Positions 12,340-26,063 of a stretch of DNA of 64,000 bases are shown here, piece by piece (position 1 is the first letter of the stretch; each line of letters starts with the position of its first letter). The notes under the pieces were generated by a model. It searched no databases and was not told the origin of the DNA. It worked only from the letters and a program-made list of their open reading frames with translations. Source of the DNA: Lysobacter sp. Its GTDB lineage: Bacteria > Pseudomonadota > Gammaproteobacteria > Xanthomonadales > Xanthomonadaceae. The stretch lies in the NCBI GenBank assembly GCA_027306995.1, contig DAHUXS010000019.1, positions 62,001-126,000 of the forward strand. The letters run 5' to 3'. The position numbers and the translations under genes were made by a program.

Positions 12340-15243
12340 ATGAAACACCTGCTGATCGGTTGTGCCGTCTTGATGTTGTGCCTTGCACCGGATGGTTCGG
12401 CGCAACGTGCCCGACCGGAAGTCGCGCTGGTGCCACGGCCATTGGTGACGGCGGCCGGCGCTGCCGTCCCTGTGAAACTGGAACACGCCGGGGTTACGGT
12501 GGAGACCGCCGGCAGCCTGGCGCGCACCACGGTCGTGCTGACCCTGCGCAATCCGAACAATCGCCGACTCGAAGGCAGCCTCGATTTCCCCTTGCGCGCG
12601 GGCCAGCAGGTGACGGCGTTCGCGCTCGACATCGACGGCGTCCTCCGCGACGCAGTGCCGGTGCCGAAGGAGCGGGGACGCCAGGTCTTCGAAAGCATCG
12701 AGCGCCGCAACGTCGATCCGGCACTGCTGGAACAAACGGCGGGCAACCATTTCCGCTTGCGCGTCTATCCGATTCCGCCGCAGGGTACGCGACAGGTTCG
12801 ATTGGTGATCGACGAAACCATGGCGCGCGAGGGCAGGGATTGGCGGCTGGCATTGCCGGTCCAGCTGCTGTCCGAATCGCCCGTGTTCTCCCTGCGCGTT
12901 GCCGGGCACAAGCCGCCCGACGTCATCGGCGCGTTTTCACCGATCCGGTTGCAACGCGATGGCTCCGGCTACGTGGCGGAGGTGAAGCGCGCGGCGATTG
13001 ATCCCGCGCATGGATTGGCGCTACGTTTCCGGACCGCGATCGCGCCGCAGACTTATGCGGGAATACAGGGCGATGCCCATTACGCGATGGCGGAAGTGCT
13101 GGTCGCGATGGCATCGAAGCCGCGCGTGATTCCACGTGATGTCACCTTGCTGTGGGATGCCTCGGCGTCCGGGCGCAAGCGCGACCACGACAGCGAACTG
13201 CGTTTGCTCGATCGCTACTTCAGGGCGATGGGCAATGGTCGTGTCTACCTGCGCCTGTTGCGCAATGTCGGTGAGGACGGCGGCAGTTTCGCAATCCGCG
13301 GTGGCGACTGGTCCGCGCTGCGCGATGCTTTATCAAAGGTGGTGTACGACGGTTCCACCAATCTCGCCGACTGGAAGCCGATGGCCGGCGCGGGGGAATA
13401 CCTGCTGGTCAGCGATGGCCTGCAGAACGACGGCGACCAGGCCATGCCGATGCTTGCGGACGGACAGCGCCTGTATGCGTTGGCCTCGTCGGGAGCGTCT
13501 GCGGATGCGACGCGACTTGCGGCGCTGGCCGAAGCGCGTGGCGGTCGGTTGGTGTCATGGCAGGATGCGAGCGGCCTGGATGCAGCGGCCCGCGCACTCT
13601 TGCAGGACGGCACGCATGTCGTGGCGGTGCAGGGCGATGGCGTCGATGCGCCGGTGGTGCAATCGCACTGGATCGACGATGGCATGTTGCGCGTCGCCGG
13701 GCGCCTGCGGGCGCCGAAGGGCAGGATTCGCGTCACGCTGGAGGGCGCCCGCGGCAGGCGCGACATTGTCATCCCCATGTCTACTAGCGATGAGCCGCGC
13801 ATGCAGGTGCCGCAGGCCTGGGCGGCGTGGACGGTCGCGGCGCTCGCTGCGGAACCGGAACGCAATCGTGTCGCCATCACGCGTCTCGGCAATGACTTCT
13901 CGCTGGTGACGGCCGGAACCTCGTTGTTGGTGCTGGACGATCCGGCCGACTACGTCCGCTACGACGTTCCCGCGCCGCCGGCCTTGCAGGCAGAAGTCGC
14001 GCGCATCCGCGACGGACAGGCAGGCAAGCGCGCCAACGCACGCAATGCGCGGCTCGACCGCGTCGTCGAAGAATTCGTCAGTCGCGCGGCTTGGTGGCAG
14101 CGTGATTTCCCCAAGGGAAACCCGCCGCCGCCGAAACCCGAAGCCAAGGTTTCCGCACTTCATGCGCAGGGAGCAGTCGGCGCTGCAGCCAACCGTCGTG
14201 AATCATCGCGCATGGAACTCGCGAGTGTCGCCGCGGATGCGGCGATGGCGGCTCCCGCCCCGGCCATGGCGCCACCACCACCGCCTCCGCCGCCCGGAGG
14301 TAGCGCGGACAAGTCGGCTTCAACCGCAAATGGCGACGCGGTGATCCGCTTGCAAGCCTGGGAATCCGATGCGCCATATGCACGCCGCCTGCGTGATGCA
14401 CCGGCAGGCCAGTTGTACACGCTCTATCTCGACGAACGCGACAGCCATGCCGCCAGTACCGCGTTCTATCTCGATGTTGCCGATTTGCTGCTGAAGCGGG
14501 GGCAGCGAGAACTGGCGATGCGCGTCTTGTCCAATCTCGCTGAACTGGAGCTGGACAATCGCCATGTGCTGCGCGTGTACGCCTATCGCCTGATGCAGGC
14601 TGGCGACTATCCGCATGCCGTGCGCGTGTTGCGCCAGGTGCTGGAAATGGCCGAAGAGGAACCGCAGAGCCATCGCGACCTTGCATTGGCGCTCGCTGCC
14701 GACGGTCAGCGCCAGGAAGCGATCCGTCGCCTCAACGACGTCGCCATTGGCGAGTGGGATCCGCGCTTCGCCGGCGTCGAGCTGGTCGCGTTGAATGAAC
14801 TCAACCAGATCGTCGCCACCAGCCCGCAGCCGCTGGATACGTCCTTCATCGACCCGCGGTTGTTGAAGAGCATGCCGCTCGACCTGCGCGCGGTACTGTC
14901 GTGGGACAGTGACAACAGCGACATGGACCTGTGGGTGACCGATCCCAACGGCGAGAAGTGCTTCTACGCCCACAAGGAGACCTGGCAGGGCGGTCTGCTC
15001 TCGAACGACTTCACCGGGGGTTACGGGCCGGAGGAGTTCGTCCTTCGCCACGCTAAGCCCGGCAAGTACAAGGTCGAGGCGCATTACTTCGGCGATCGCC
15101 AGCAGATCGTGACCGGCGCGACCACGCTGTCGCTGAAGCTGAGCACCGGCTGGGGCATGCCGCGCCAGCAGGACAAGACCGTCACCCTGCGCTTGGCCGG
15201 CAAGGACGACACCGTGCTGGTGGGCGAATTCGAGGTGGAATGA
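12340..15243 (+). CDS. VIT domain-containing protein with TPR-like region and C-terminal DUF2135 domain, secreted
   Basis: Signal peptide; VETAGSLARTTVVLTLRNPNNRRLEGSLDFPLRAGQQVTAFALDIDGVLRDAVPVPKERGRQVFESIERRNVDPALLEQ (VIT); C-terminal AVLSWDSDNSDMDLWVTDPNGEKCFYAHKET (DUF2135). Confidence 0.85.
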   Translation: MKHLLIGCAVLMLCLAPDGSAQRARPEVALVPRPLVTAAGAAVPVKLEHAGVTVETAGSLARTTVVLTLRNPNNRRLEGSLDFPLRAGQQVTAFALDIDGVLRDAVPVPKERGRQVFESIERRNVDPALLEQTAGNHFRLRVYPIPPQGTRQVRLVIDETMAREGRDWRLALPVQLLSESPVFSLRVAGHKPPDVIGAFSPIRLQRDGSGYVAEVKRAAIDPAHGLALRFRTAIAPQTYAGIQGDAHYAMAEVLVAMASKPRVIPRDVTLLWDASASGRKRDHDSELRLLDRYFRAMGNGRVYLRLLRNVGEDGGSFAIRGGDWSALRDALSKVVYDGSTNLADWKPMAGAGEYLLVSDGLQNDGDQAMPMLADGQRLYALASSGASADATRLAALAEARGGRLVSWQDASGLDAAARALLQDGTHVVAVQGDGVDAPVVQSHWIDDGMLRVAGRLRAPKGRIRVTLEGARGRRDIVIPMSTSDEPRMQVPQAWAAWTVAALAAEPERNRVAITRLGNDFSLVTAGTSLLVLDDPADYVRYDVPAPPALQAEVARIRDGQAGKRANARNARLDRVVEEFVSRAAWWQRDFPKGNPPPPKPEAKVSALHAQGAVGAAANRRESSRMELASVAADAAMAAPAPAMAPPPPPPPPGGSADKSASTANGDAVIRLQAWESDAPYARRLRDAPAGQLYTLYLDERDSHAASTAFYLDVADLLLKRGQRELAMRVLSNLAELELDNRHVLRVYAYRLMQAGDYPHAVRVLRQVLEMAEEEPQSHRDLALALAADGQRQEAIRRLNDVAIGEWDPRFAGVELVALNELNQIVATSPQPLDTSFIDPRLLKSMPLDLRAVLSWDSDNSDMDLWVTDPNGEKCFYAHKETWQGGLLSNDFTGGYGPEEFVLRHAKPGKYKVEAHYFGDRQQIVTGATTLSLKLSTGWGMPRQQDKTVTLRLAGKDDTVLVGEFEVE

Positions 15244-15253
15244 GCCTCCAATG

Positions 15254-15273
15254 GCCGGGGAGGGAGCCCCGGC
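15254..15273 (+). terminator. Possible hairpin terminator/attenuator between the VIT gene and prfB
   Basis: GCCGGGG-AGGGAG-CCCCGGC, 7-bp perfect stem followed by TGTTAT; weak U-tract. Confidence 0.4.
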
Positions 15274-15314
15274 TGTTATCATGGACGGCTGTTTCCGCAT
15301 TGATTTGCCGCACC

Positions 15315-16443
15315 ATGATCGAGCTCAATCCAGTCCGAGCCCGCATCGCCGACCTCAGCAGTCGGCTCGATGCGCTCCGGGGGTATCTTTGACTACGACG
15401 CCAAACGCGAGCGTCTAGAGGAAGTCGAGCGCGAGCTCGAAAACCCCAATATCTGGAACGATTCCGAACGCGCGCAGGCCCTCGGCCGCGAGCGTTCGAC
15501 GCTCGACAAGACCGTCAACGGCATCCGCGACCTGAAGGACGGCCTTGGCGGTGCGGGCGAACTGCTCGATCTCGCCGAAATGGAGGACGACGAGGAAACC
15601 GCGCTGGCCGTCGTCACCGACCTTGATCGCTACGAGAAGGGCGTCGACCAGCTGGAATTCCAGCGCATGTTCTCCGGCAAGATGGATTCGGCCAATGCCT
15701 TCGTCGACATCCAGGCGGGCGCCGGCGGCACCGAGGCCCAGGACTGGGCGGAAATGCTGCTGCGCATGTACCTGCGCTGGGCGGAATCGCGCGGTTGGAA
15801 GACCGAGCTGATGGAAGTGAGCGGCGGCGACGTCGCCGGCATCAAGTCCGCCACCGTCCGCATCGAGGGCGAGTACGCCTACGGTTGGCTCAAGACCGAG
15901 ATCGGCGTGCATCGCCTGGTGCGCAAGTCGCCGTTCGATTCCGACAACCGCCGCCACACCAGTTTCACCAGCGTGTTCGTGTCGCCGGAAGTGGACGACA
16001 GCTTCGAGATCGACATCAATCCCGCCGACCTCCGCACCGACGTGTACCGCTCGTCCGGCGCCGGTGGCCAGCACGTCAACAAGACCGAGTCGGCGGTGCG
16101 CATCACCCACATCCCGACCAACACCGTGGTCGCCTGCCAGACCGGGCGCAGCCAGCACCAAAACCGCGACACCGCGATGAAGATGCTCGCGGCCAAGCTG
16201 TACGAGTTGGAGATGCAGAAGCGCAACGCCGAGAAGGACGCGCTGGAAGCGACCAAGTCCGACATCGGCTGGGGCAGCCAGATCCGCAACTACGTGCTCG
16301 ACCAGTCGCGCATCAAGGACTTGCGCACCGGCGTCGAACGCAGCGATACCCAGAAGGTGCTCGACGGCGATCTCGACGAATTCGTCGAGGCCAGCCTGAA
16401 ATCGGGCCTGGACGCGGGTTCCAAGCGCGTCGACATGGTCTGA
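15315..16443 (+). CDS. prfB: Peptide chain release factor 2, programmed +1 frameshift: join(15315..15389,15391..16443)
   Basis: ATG at 15315 [25 protein letters not shown] then in-frame TGA at 15390-15392 in the context GGGGGTATCTTTGAC; reading resumes +1 as [22 protein letters not shown]...[16 protein letters not shown]. Confidence 0.97.
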
Positions 16444-16479
16444 AATTCCCAATAAGTGCCAACCAATTCGAGTTCAACG

Positions 16480-17997
16480 ATGAACGAAGCTGCCGAGTCC
16501 CAACCCGTCGACGAGAACAAGCTGATCGCCGAGCGCCGCGAAAAACTGACGGCATTGCGCGGGCAGGGCATTGCGTTCCCGAACGACTTCAAGATCGACA
16601 GCTTCGTCGGCGACCTGCAGGACGAATACGCCGACAAGGACGCGCAGACCGCCGAGTCCATCGAAGCCGCGGCGCGCCGGGTGAAGGTCGCCGGTCGCAT
16701 TGTCCTCAAGCGCGTGCAGGGCAAGGTCAGCTTCGCCCAGATCCAGGACATGACCGGCCGCATCCAGCTGTTCATTCATGCCGGCACCGTGGGCGACGCC
16801 TACGAGGCGTTCAAGAGCTGGGACATGGGCGACATCGTCGGCGCCGAAGGCGTGCTGATGCGCACCAAGACCGGCGAACTGTCGGTGAAGGTCGACGCAT
16901 TGCGCCTGCTCACCAAGAGCCTGCGCCCATTGCCCGACAAACATCACGGCATGGCCGACGTCGAGCAGCGCTATCGCCAGCGCTACGTCGACCTGATCGT
17001 GACCCAGGAAGCGCGCGATACCTTCCAGAAGCGTTCGCGCATCATCGGTTTCATCCGCCAGTGGCTGGAAGCCGAACCGCGCCGCTTCATGGAAGTGGAA
17101 ACGCCGATGATGCACATCATCCCCGGCGGCGCCACGGCGAAGCCCTTCATCACCCATCACAACGCGCTCGATCTCGACCTGTTCCTGCGCGTCGCACCCG
17201 AGCTGTATTTGAAGCGCCTGGTGGTTGGCGGTTTCGATCGTGTCTACGAAATCAATCGCAACTTCCGCAACGAGGGCGTGTCGACCCGGCACAATCCCGA
17301 GTTCACCATGCTCGAGTTGTACCAGGCCTACGCCACCTACAACGAGATCATGGACCTCACCGAATCGGTGATCCGCGACACCGCGCAGCATGTGCTGGGC
17401 ACCACGCAGCTGGAATGGGATGGTGCACAGATCGATGTCGGCCCGACCTTCCGTCGCTGGACGATGGAAGACGCGGTGCTGGAGCACAACCCCGAGATCA
17501 AGCGCGAGGAGTTGCGCGATCGCGCCGCGATGGCTGCGCATGCCAAGCGCCTTGGCGTCCATGTCAAGGACGGTTACGGCTGGGGCAAGCTGCTGCTCGA
17601 AATCTTCGAGAAGACGGTGGAGCACACCCTGATCCAGCCGACCTTCATCACCCAGCATCCGGTGGAAGTGTCGCCGCTGGCGCGCGAGAACGACAGCGAC
17701 AAGGGCATCACCGATCGCTTCGAGCTGTTCGTCAACGGCAAGGAAATCGCCAACGGCTTCTCCGAGTTGAACGATCCGGAAGACCAGGCCGCGCGTTTCC
17801 AGGCGCAGGTGGACGCCAAGGACGCGGGCGACGACGAAGCCATGCACTTCGACGCTGATTACATCCGTGCGCTGGAAGTCGGCCTGCCGCCGACCGGTGG
17901 CCTCGGCATCGGCATCGATCGCCTGGTGATGCTGCTCACCGGTTCGGCGTCGATTCGCGACGTGCTGCTGTTCCCCTACATGCGGCCGGAAGCGTAA
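16480..17997 (+). CDS. lysS: Lysyl-tRNA synthetase, class II
   Basis: [33 protein letters not shown]...[16 protein letters not shown]...[20 protein letters not shown]. Confidence 0.97.
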   Translation: MNEAAESQPVDENKLIAERREKLTALRGQGIAFPNDFKIDSFVGDLQDEYADKDAQTAESIEAAARRVKVAGRIVLKRVQGKVSFAQIQDMTGRIQLFIHAGTVGDAYEAFKSWDMGDIVGAEGVLMRTKTGELSVKVDALRLLTKSLRPLPDKHHGMADVEQRYRQRYVDLIVTQEARDTFQKRSRIIGFIRQWLEAEPRRFMEVETPMMHIIPGGATAKPFITHHNALDLDLFLRVAPELYLKRLVVGGFDRVYEINRNFRNEGVSTRHNPEFTMLELYQAYATYNEIMDLTESVIRDTAQHVLGTTQLEWDGAQIDVGPTFRRWTMEDAVLEHNPEIKREELRDRAAMAAHAKRLGVHVKDGYGWGKLLLEIFEKTVEHTLIQPTFITQHPVEVSPLARENDSDKGITDRFELFVNGKEIANGFSELNDPEDQAARFQAQVDAKDAGDDEAMHFDADYIRALEVGLPPTGGLGIGIDRLVMLLTGSASIRDVLLFPYMRPEA

Positions 17998-18013
17998 TCG
18001 GTTCCGATTACGC
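17992..18013. terminator. Perfect palindrome embedding both stop codons of convergent lysS and rpfB/fadD; candidate bidirectional 3'-end hairpin
   Basis: GCGTAATCGG-TT-CCGATTACGC (10-bp perfect stem); TAA of lysS at 17995-17997 and TAA of the minus gene at 18010-18008. Confidence 0.6.
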
Positions 18014-19699
18014 CTTCGGCGCGTTGTCGCGCAATTCGCGGCGCAGGATCTTGCCGACGTTGGTCTTCGGCAGCTCCGTGCGGAATTCGACGATGTGCGG
18101 ACGCTTGTAGCCGGTGAGGTTTTCCTTCGCGTAGGCGATCACCTGTTCGGCGGTCAGCGACGGGTCCTTCTTCACGATCACCACCTTCACCGCTTCACCG
18201 GAATGCTCGTCGGGCACGCCGACCGCGGCGACTTCGGCCACGCCCGGCATCGAGGCGATCACGTCCTCGACCTCGTTCGGATACACGTTGAAGCCGGACA
18301 CCAGGATCATGTCCTTCTTGCGGTCGACGATGAAGACGAAGCCGCTGGGTTCGATCCGCGCCATGTCGCCGGTGTGCAGCCAGCCGTCGCCATCGATCTG
18401 CTGTGCGGTTTCGCCGGGACGCTGCCAGTAACCGGCCATCACCTGCGGGCCCTTGATGCACAGCTCGCCGACCGCGCTGCCGTCCATCGGCAGGGTCTTG
18501 CCATCGTCGTCCTTGATGCAGACGTCGGTGGACGGAATCGGCAGGACGATCGAGCCGTTGTAGGCGGGCAGGTCGAGCGGATTGATGCAGGCCGCGGGCG
18601 AGGTTTCGGTCAGGCCGTAGGCTTCTGACAAGGTGCAGCCGGTGACGGCCTTCCAGCGTTCGGCGACGTTGCGTTGCACCGCCATGCCGCCACCCAATGA
18701 CAGGTGCAGGCTGGAGAAATCGACCTGGTCGAATCCCGGGGTGTTGAGCAGTCCGTTGAACAGCGTATTGACGCCGGTGAACGAGGTGAATTTGTGCTTC
18801 TTCAGTTCCTTCACGAAGCCGGGCATGTCGCGCGGATTGGTGATGAGGATGTTGCGCGCGCCGAGCTCCATGAACACCAGGCCATTCGCCGTCAGCGCGA
18901 AGATGTGATACAGCGGCAGCGCGGTGATGATGGTTTCCTGGCGGTCTTCGCTCACATTCGGCGAAATCCAGGCGCCGGCCTGCAGCATGTTCGACACCAG
19001 GTTGCGGTGCGTCAGCATCGCGCCCTTGGCGACGCCGGTGGTGCCGCCGGTGTACTGCAGGAAGGCGATGTCGGTGTTCTTTACCTCGACCTTGGGCAGT
19101 TGCGTGTTCGCGCCCGCGGCCAAGGCATCGCGATAGCGAATGGCGCCCGGGATCGAATACGCCGGCACCATCTTCTTGACGTTCTTGACGACGAAGTTGA
19201 CCAGCGCGCCTTTGAGTCCGCCGAGCAGATCGCCGAGGCCAGTGGTGACGACGTGCTTGACGTCGGTCTCAGGCAGGGCTTCCTGCAATGTCTTGCCGAA
19301 ATTGTCGACCACGACGATCGCGACGGCACCGGAATCCTTGAGTTGGTGCTCGAGTTCGCGCACGGTGTACAGCGGATTGACGTTCACCACGGTCAGGCCG
19401 GCGCGCAGGATGCCGAAGGTGGCGATCGGCTGCTGCAGGCAGTTGGGCATCATCACCGCGACGCGGTCGCCCTTCGACAGCTTCAGCGTGTTGAGCAGGA
19501 ATGAGGCGAAATTCGCGCTGAGGCGATCGAACTCGCCATAGGTGATCGTCTTGCCCATGCAATGGAACGAATCGCGATCGCTGTGCTTGCTGATCGCGCG
19601 TTCCAGCACTTCATTGATGGAACCGTAGGAATCAGGATCGATGGTGGCGGGAACACCCTTCGGATAACTGGCCAGCCACGGGCGCTCGATTTCGCTCAT
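18008..19699 (-). CDS. rpfB: Long-chain acyl-CoA ligase, FadD/RpfB family
   Basis: MSEIERPWLASYPKGVPATIDPDSYGSINEVLERAISKH...LQYTGGTTGVAKGAMLTHRN...; next to acnA as in rpfB-rpfA. Confidence 0.85.
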   Translation of the reverse strand: MSEIERPWLASYPKGVPATIDPDSYGSINEVLERAISKHSDRDSFHCMGKTITYGEFDRLSANFASFLLNTLKLSKGDRVAVMMPNCLQQPIATFGILRAGLTVVNVNPLYTVRELEHQLKDSGAVAIVVVDNFGKTLQEALPETDVKHVVTTGLGDLLGGLKGALVNFVVKNVKKMVPAYSIPGAIRYRDALAAGANTQLPKVEVKNTDIAFLQYTGGTTGVAKGAMLTHRNLVSNMLQAGAWISPNVSEDRQETIITALPLYHIFALTANGLVFMELGARNILITNPRDMPGFVKELKKHKFTSFTGVNTLFNGLLNTPGFDQVDFSSLHLSLGGGMAVQRNVAERWKAVTGCTLSEAYGLTETSPAACINPLDLPAYNGSIVLPIPSTDVCIKDDDGKTLPMDGSAVGELCIKGPQVMAGYWQRPGETAQQIDGDGWLHTGDMARIEPSGFVFIVDRKKDMILVSGFNVYPNEVEDVIASMPGVAEVAAVGVPDEHSGEAVKVVIVKKDPSLTAEQVIAYAKENLTGYKRPHIVEFRTELPKTNVGKILRRELRDNAPKA

Positions 19700-19818
19700 T
19701 CCTGTTGTTCCTTGCACACTGCGGTGGAGTATGGATTGTTCGTCGATTGGAGCACGCAGGCCGCACGCGCGGCAAGTATTCAGGGTGCTGCGATGCAGCA
19801 GTTCAAGAGGCTGGAAAC

Positions 19819-19846
19819 GAAAACGGCGACCGAAGTCGCCGTTTTC
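19819..19846 (-). terminator. Rho-independent terminator of acnA
   Basis: GAAAACGGCGAC-CGAA-GTCGCCGTTTTC, 12-bp perfect stem just 3' of the acnA stop. Confidence 0.85.
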
Positions 19847-19861
19847 TCCGGGCCAGGATGA

Positions 19862-22630
<2,769 letters not shown>

Positions 22631-22721
22631 TGCGGTGCTCCGAAGGGGGAAAGCAGGCTGGATCCATTATCCGCCAGCGTCCGTGACATGCGCCTGCGAC
22701 CTTGGTGGGGGCAGGTCCGGA

Positions 22722-22760
22722 TTGAGTATGTCACGTCAAGTATGTATAATTCGTGCATAC
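22722..22760 (+). promoter_or_regulatory. Sigma70-type promoter with overlapping inverted repeat upstream of the vapB-like antitoxin gene
   Basis: TTGAGT (22722-22727) - 17 bp - TATAAT (22745-22750); GTATG(TA)...(TG)CATAC inverted repeat 22740-22760 centred on the -10. Confidence 0.65.
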
Positions 22761-22778
22761 CAAACGAGGCATGCCGGG

Positions 22779-22982
22779 ATGGAAGCGATCGTCGCCGAAC
22801 GTGGCCAGATCACACTGCCCAAGGCCGTGCGCGACGCACTGGGCCTGACCAAGGGCAGCGTCCTCAAGGTCGAGCTGGATGGCAGCCGGATTGTCCTGCG
22901 CAAGAACGTGGACGATGCGATTTCCCGCGTCCGCGGCAAGTTCGCCCTCGACGACGCCGGCGAGCCGGGCAAGAAGAAATGA
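22779..22982 (+). CDS. AbrB/MazE/SpoVT-fold antitoxin
   Basis: MEAIVAERGQITLPKAVRDALGLTKGSVLKVELDGSRIVLRKNVDDAISRVRGKF, 67 aa; ATGA overlap with the downstream PIN gene. Confidence 0.88.
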   Translation: MEAIVAERGQITLPKAVRDALGLTKGSVLKVELDGSRIVLRKNVDDAISRVRGKFALDDAGEPGKKK

Positions 22983-23380
22983 TCGCCGTCGATACGCCCG
23001 TCCTGGTCGAGCTGCTGACCGATGGCCCGCGCGCCGATGCGGTCGAGGCCTGCCTGCGGCAATGTCTCGGTAGTGGCCGCGTGGTGCTGTGCGATGCCTC
23101 GCTGGCCGAACTGTGCTCGGCCTTGCGCAACGGCGCCGATGCGCTGGCCGCGCTCGAGGAAATGGGCGTGCATTTCAGCGCCGTCGAATCCAAGTCCGCG
23201 GTGCGTGCCGGCGAGATGCAGCGACGTCACCGCACGCGGGCGGGCGAAGAACGCCCGATCGCCGATTTCCTCGTCGGTGCGCATGCACTGCTGCAGTGCG
23301 ATGGACTGGTCACGTTCGACACCGCCTTCCATCGCGACTACTTCAAGGGATTGAAGCTGATCGTCCCCGCGAACGAATAA
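22979..23380 (+). CDS. PIN-domain toxin, VapC-like
   Basis: [26 protein letters not shown]...; acidic PIN-type residues ([25 protein letters not shown]). Confidence 0.85.
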   Translation: MIAVDTPVLVELLTDGPRADAVEACLRQCLGSGRVVLCDASLAELCSALRNGADALAALEEMGVHFSAVESKSAVRAGEMQRRHRTRAGEERPIADFLVGAHALLQCDGLVTFDTAFHRDYFKGLKLIVPANE

Positions 23381-23427
23381 CCCGTCTCCCCCATATTTCC
23401 TTTTCACCAGAACCACCGGAGCACACC

Positions 23428-26013
23428 ATGTTGCAAGCCTATCGCCAGCACGTCGCCGAACGTGCCGCCCTCGGCATCCCGCCGCTGCCGCTGACCGCGC
23501 AGCAGACCGCCGATGTCATCGAATTGTTGAAGAATCCTCCGGCTGGTGAAGAACAGTTCCTTCTCGATCTGATCACCAATCGCGTGCCGGCCGGCGTGGA
23601 CGATGCCGCGAAAGTGAAGGCCTCGTATCTCGCCGCAGTCGCCTTCGGCACCGAGAAGAACGCGCTGATCTCGCGCCAGCGCGCCACCGAACTGCTGGGC
23701 ACCATGCTCGGCGGCTACAACATCCATCCGCTGATCGAACTGCTCGACGACGCCGAAGTCGGCACCGTCGCTGCCAACGCGCTCAAGCACACGCTGCTGA
23801 TGTTCGACGCCTTCCACGACGTGCAGGAAAAGGCCGAGAAGGGCAACGCCAACGCCAAGGCCGTGCTGCAGAGCTGGGCCGACGCCGAATGGTTCACCAG
23901 CAAGCCGGAAGTGCCGGAATCGATGACCATCACCGTGTTCAAGGTGACCGGCGAAACCAATACCGACGACCTGTCGCCGGCGCCCGACGCCACCACGCGC
24001 CCGGACATCCCGCTGCACGCGCTGGCCATGCTGAAGAACGCCCGCGACGGCATCACTCCGGAAGAAGACGGCAAGCGCGGTCCGGTGAAGTTCATCGAAT
24101 CGCTGAAGGACAAGGGCCGTCTCGTCGCCTACGTCGGTGACGTCGTCGGCACGGGTTCCTCGCGCAAGTCCGCCACCAACTCGGTGCTGTGGTTCACCGG
24201 CGAGAACATTCCGTTCATCCCGAACAAGCGCTTCGGTGGTGTCTGCCTGGGCTCGAAGATCGCGCCGATCTTCTACAACACGATGGAAGACGCCGGTGCG
24301 CTGCCGATCGAACTCGATGTGTCGCAGATGAACATGGGCGACGTGGTCGAACTGCGTCCGTACGAAGGCAAGGCGCTGAAGGACGGCAAGGTGATCTCCG
24401 AATTCGCGTTGAAGTCCGATGTGCTGCTGGACGAAGTGCGCGCCGGTGGCCGCATCCCGCTGATCGTCGGTCGCGGCCTCACCGCGAAGGCGCGCGAAGC
24501 GCTGGGCCTGCCGGCCTCGACGTTGTTCCGCTTGCCGCACAACCCGGCCGATACCGGCAAGGGCTATTCGCTGGCGCAGAAGATGGTCGGTCGCGCCTGC
24601 GGTCTGCCGGAAGGGAAGGGCATTCGTCCGGGCACCTATTGCGAACCGAAGATGACTTCGGTGGGTTCGCAGGACACCACCGGCCCGATGACGCGCGACG
24701 AACTGAAGGATCTCGCCTGCCTCGGCTTCTCCGCCGACCTAGTGATGCAGTCGTTCTGCCACACCGCTGCCTATCCGAAGCCGGTCGACGTCAAGACCCA
24801 CCACGAGCTGCCGACCTTCATCAGCAACCGTGGCGGCATCGCGTTGCGCCCGGGCGACGGCGTGATCCACTCGTGGCTCAACCGCATGCTGATGCCCGAC
24901 ACCGTCGGCACCGGTGGCGATTCGCACACGCGCTTCCCGGTCGGCATCTCGTTCCCGGCAGGTTCGGGCCTGGTGGCATTTGCCGCCGCGACTGGCGTGA
25001 TGCCGCTGGACATGCCGGAATCGGTGCTGGTGCGCTTCAAGGGCGAGATGCAGCCGGGCGTGACCCTGCGCGATCTCGTCAACGCGATTCCGCTGGCTGC
25101 GATCAAGCAGGGCCTGCTGACGGTGGCGAAGCAGGGCAAGAAGAACATCTTCTCCGGCCGCATCCTCGAGATCGAAGGCCTGCCGCAGCTGAAGGTGGAG
25201 CAGGCGTTCGAACTGTCCGACGCCTCGGCCGAACGCTCGGCCGCCGGTTGCACGGTCAAGCTCGACAAGGCGCCGATCATCGAATACCTCAACAGCAACA
25301 TCACGCTGCTGAAGTGGATGATCGCGGAAGGTTATGCCGACGCGCGCTCGCTGTCGCGCCGCATCAAGGCAATGGAAGGTTGGCTGTCCGATCCGCAGCT
25401 GCTGGAAGGCGATGCCGATGCCGAGTACGCCGCGGTGATCGACATCGACCTCAACGAGATTGTCGAACCGATCGTCGCCTGCCCGAACGATCCGGACGAC
25501 GTGAAGACGCTGTCCGACGTTGCCGGCGCCAAGATCGACGAAGTCTTCATCGGTTCGTGCATGACCAACATCGGTCACTTCCGTGCCGCCGCCAAGCTGC
25601 TGGAAGGCAAGCGCGACATCCCGACCCGCCTGTGGGTCGCACCGCCGACCAAGATGGACGCATCGGAACTGACCAAGGAAGGCCATTACGGCACCTTCGG
25701 CACCGCCGGTGCGCGCATGGAAATGCCGGGCTGCTCGCTGTGCATGGGCAACCAGGCGCAGGCGCGCGAAGGCGCGACGGTATTCTCGACCTCGACCCGC
25801 AACTTCCCGAACCGTCTGGGCCGCAACACCAACGTCTATCTCGGTTCGGCGGAACTCGCGGCGATCTGCTCGCGCCTAGGTCGCATTCCGACCCGCGAGG
25901 AATACATGGCGGACATCGGCGTGATCAACAGCAAGGGCGCCGAGATCTATCGCTACATGAACTTCGACCAGATCGAGGAATACAAGGAAGTGGCGGACAA
26001 GGTCGCGGCCTGA
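23428..26013 (+). CDS. acnB: Bifunctional aconitate hydratase 2 / 2-methylisocitrate dehydratase
   Basis: 861 aa; [38 protein letters not shown]...; [20 protein letters not shown]. Confidence 0.97.
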   Translation: MLQAYRQHVAERAALGIPPLPLTAQQTADVIELLKNPPAGEEQFLLDLITNRVPAGVDDAAKVKASYLAAVAFGTEKNALISRQRATELLGTMLGGYNIHPLIELLDDAEVGTVAANALKHTLLMFDAFHDVQEKAEKGNANAKAVLQSWADAEWFTSKPEVPESMTITVFKVTGETNTDDLSPAPDATTRPDIPLHALAMLKNARDGITPEEDGKRGPVKFIESLKDKGRLVAYVGDVVGTGSSRKSATNSVLWFTGENIPFIPNKRFGGVCLGSKIAPIFYNTMEDAGALPIELDVSQMNMGDVVELRPYEGKALKDGKVISEFALKSDVLLDEVRAGGRIPLIVGRGLTAKAREALGLPASTLFRLPHNPADTGKGYSLAQKMVGRACGLPEGKGIRPGTYCEPKMTSVGSQDTTGPMTRDELKDLACLGFSADLVMQSFCHTAAYPKPVDVKTHHELPTFISNRGGIALRPGDGVIHSWLNRMLMPDTVGTGGDSHTRFPVGISFPAGSGLVAFAAATGVMPLDMPESVLVRFKGEMQPGVTLRDLVNAIPLAAIKQGLLTVAKQGKKNIFSGRILEIEGLPQLKVEQAFELSDASAERSAAGCTVKLDKAPIIEYLNSNITLLKWMIAEGYADARSLSRRIKAMEGWLSDPQLLEGDADAEYAAVIDIDLNEIVEPIVACPNDPDDVKTLSDVAGAKIDEVFIGSCMTNIGHFRAAAKLLEGKRDIPTRLWVAPPTKMDASELTKEGHYGTFGTAGARMEMPGCSLCMGNQAQAREGATVFSTSTRNFPNRLGRNTNVYLGSAELAAICSRLGRIPTREEYMADIGVINSKGAEIYRYMNFDQIEEYKEVADKVAA

Positions 26014-26035
26014 TCCATCGCAATATGTTGTAACG

Positions 26036-26063
26036 AAAACGCCCGGGATTCCCGGGCGTTTTT
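26036..26063 (+). terminator. Rho-independent terminator after acnB
   Basis: AAAACGCCCGGG-ATT-CCCGGGCGTTTT followed by T-rich tract. Confidence 0.9.

Noticed and set aside
15795-17858. 687-aa plus-strand ORF over prfB/lysS
   Set aside because: Out-of-frame reading of two confidently identified genes, Arg-rich shadow composition.
24189-26033. 614-aa plus-strand ORF inside acnB
   Set aside because: Alternative frame of acnB.
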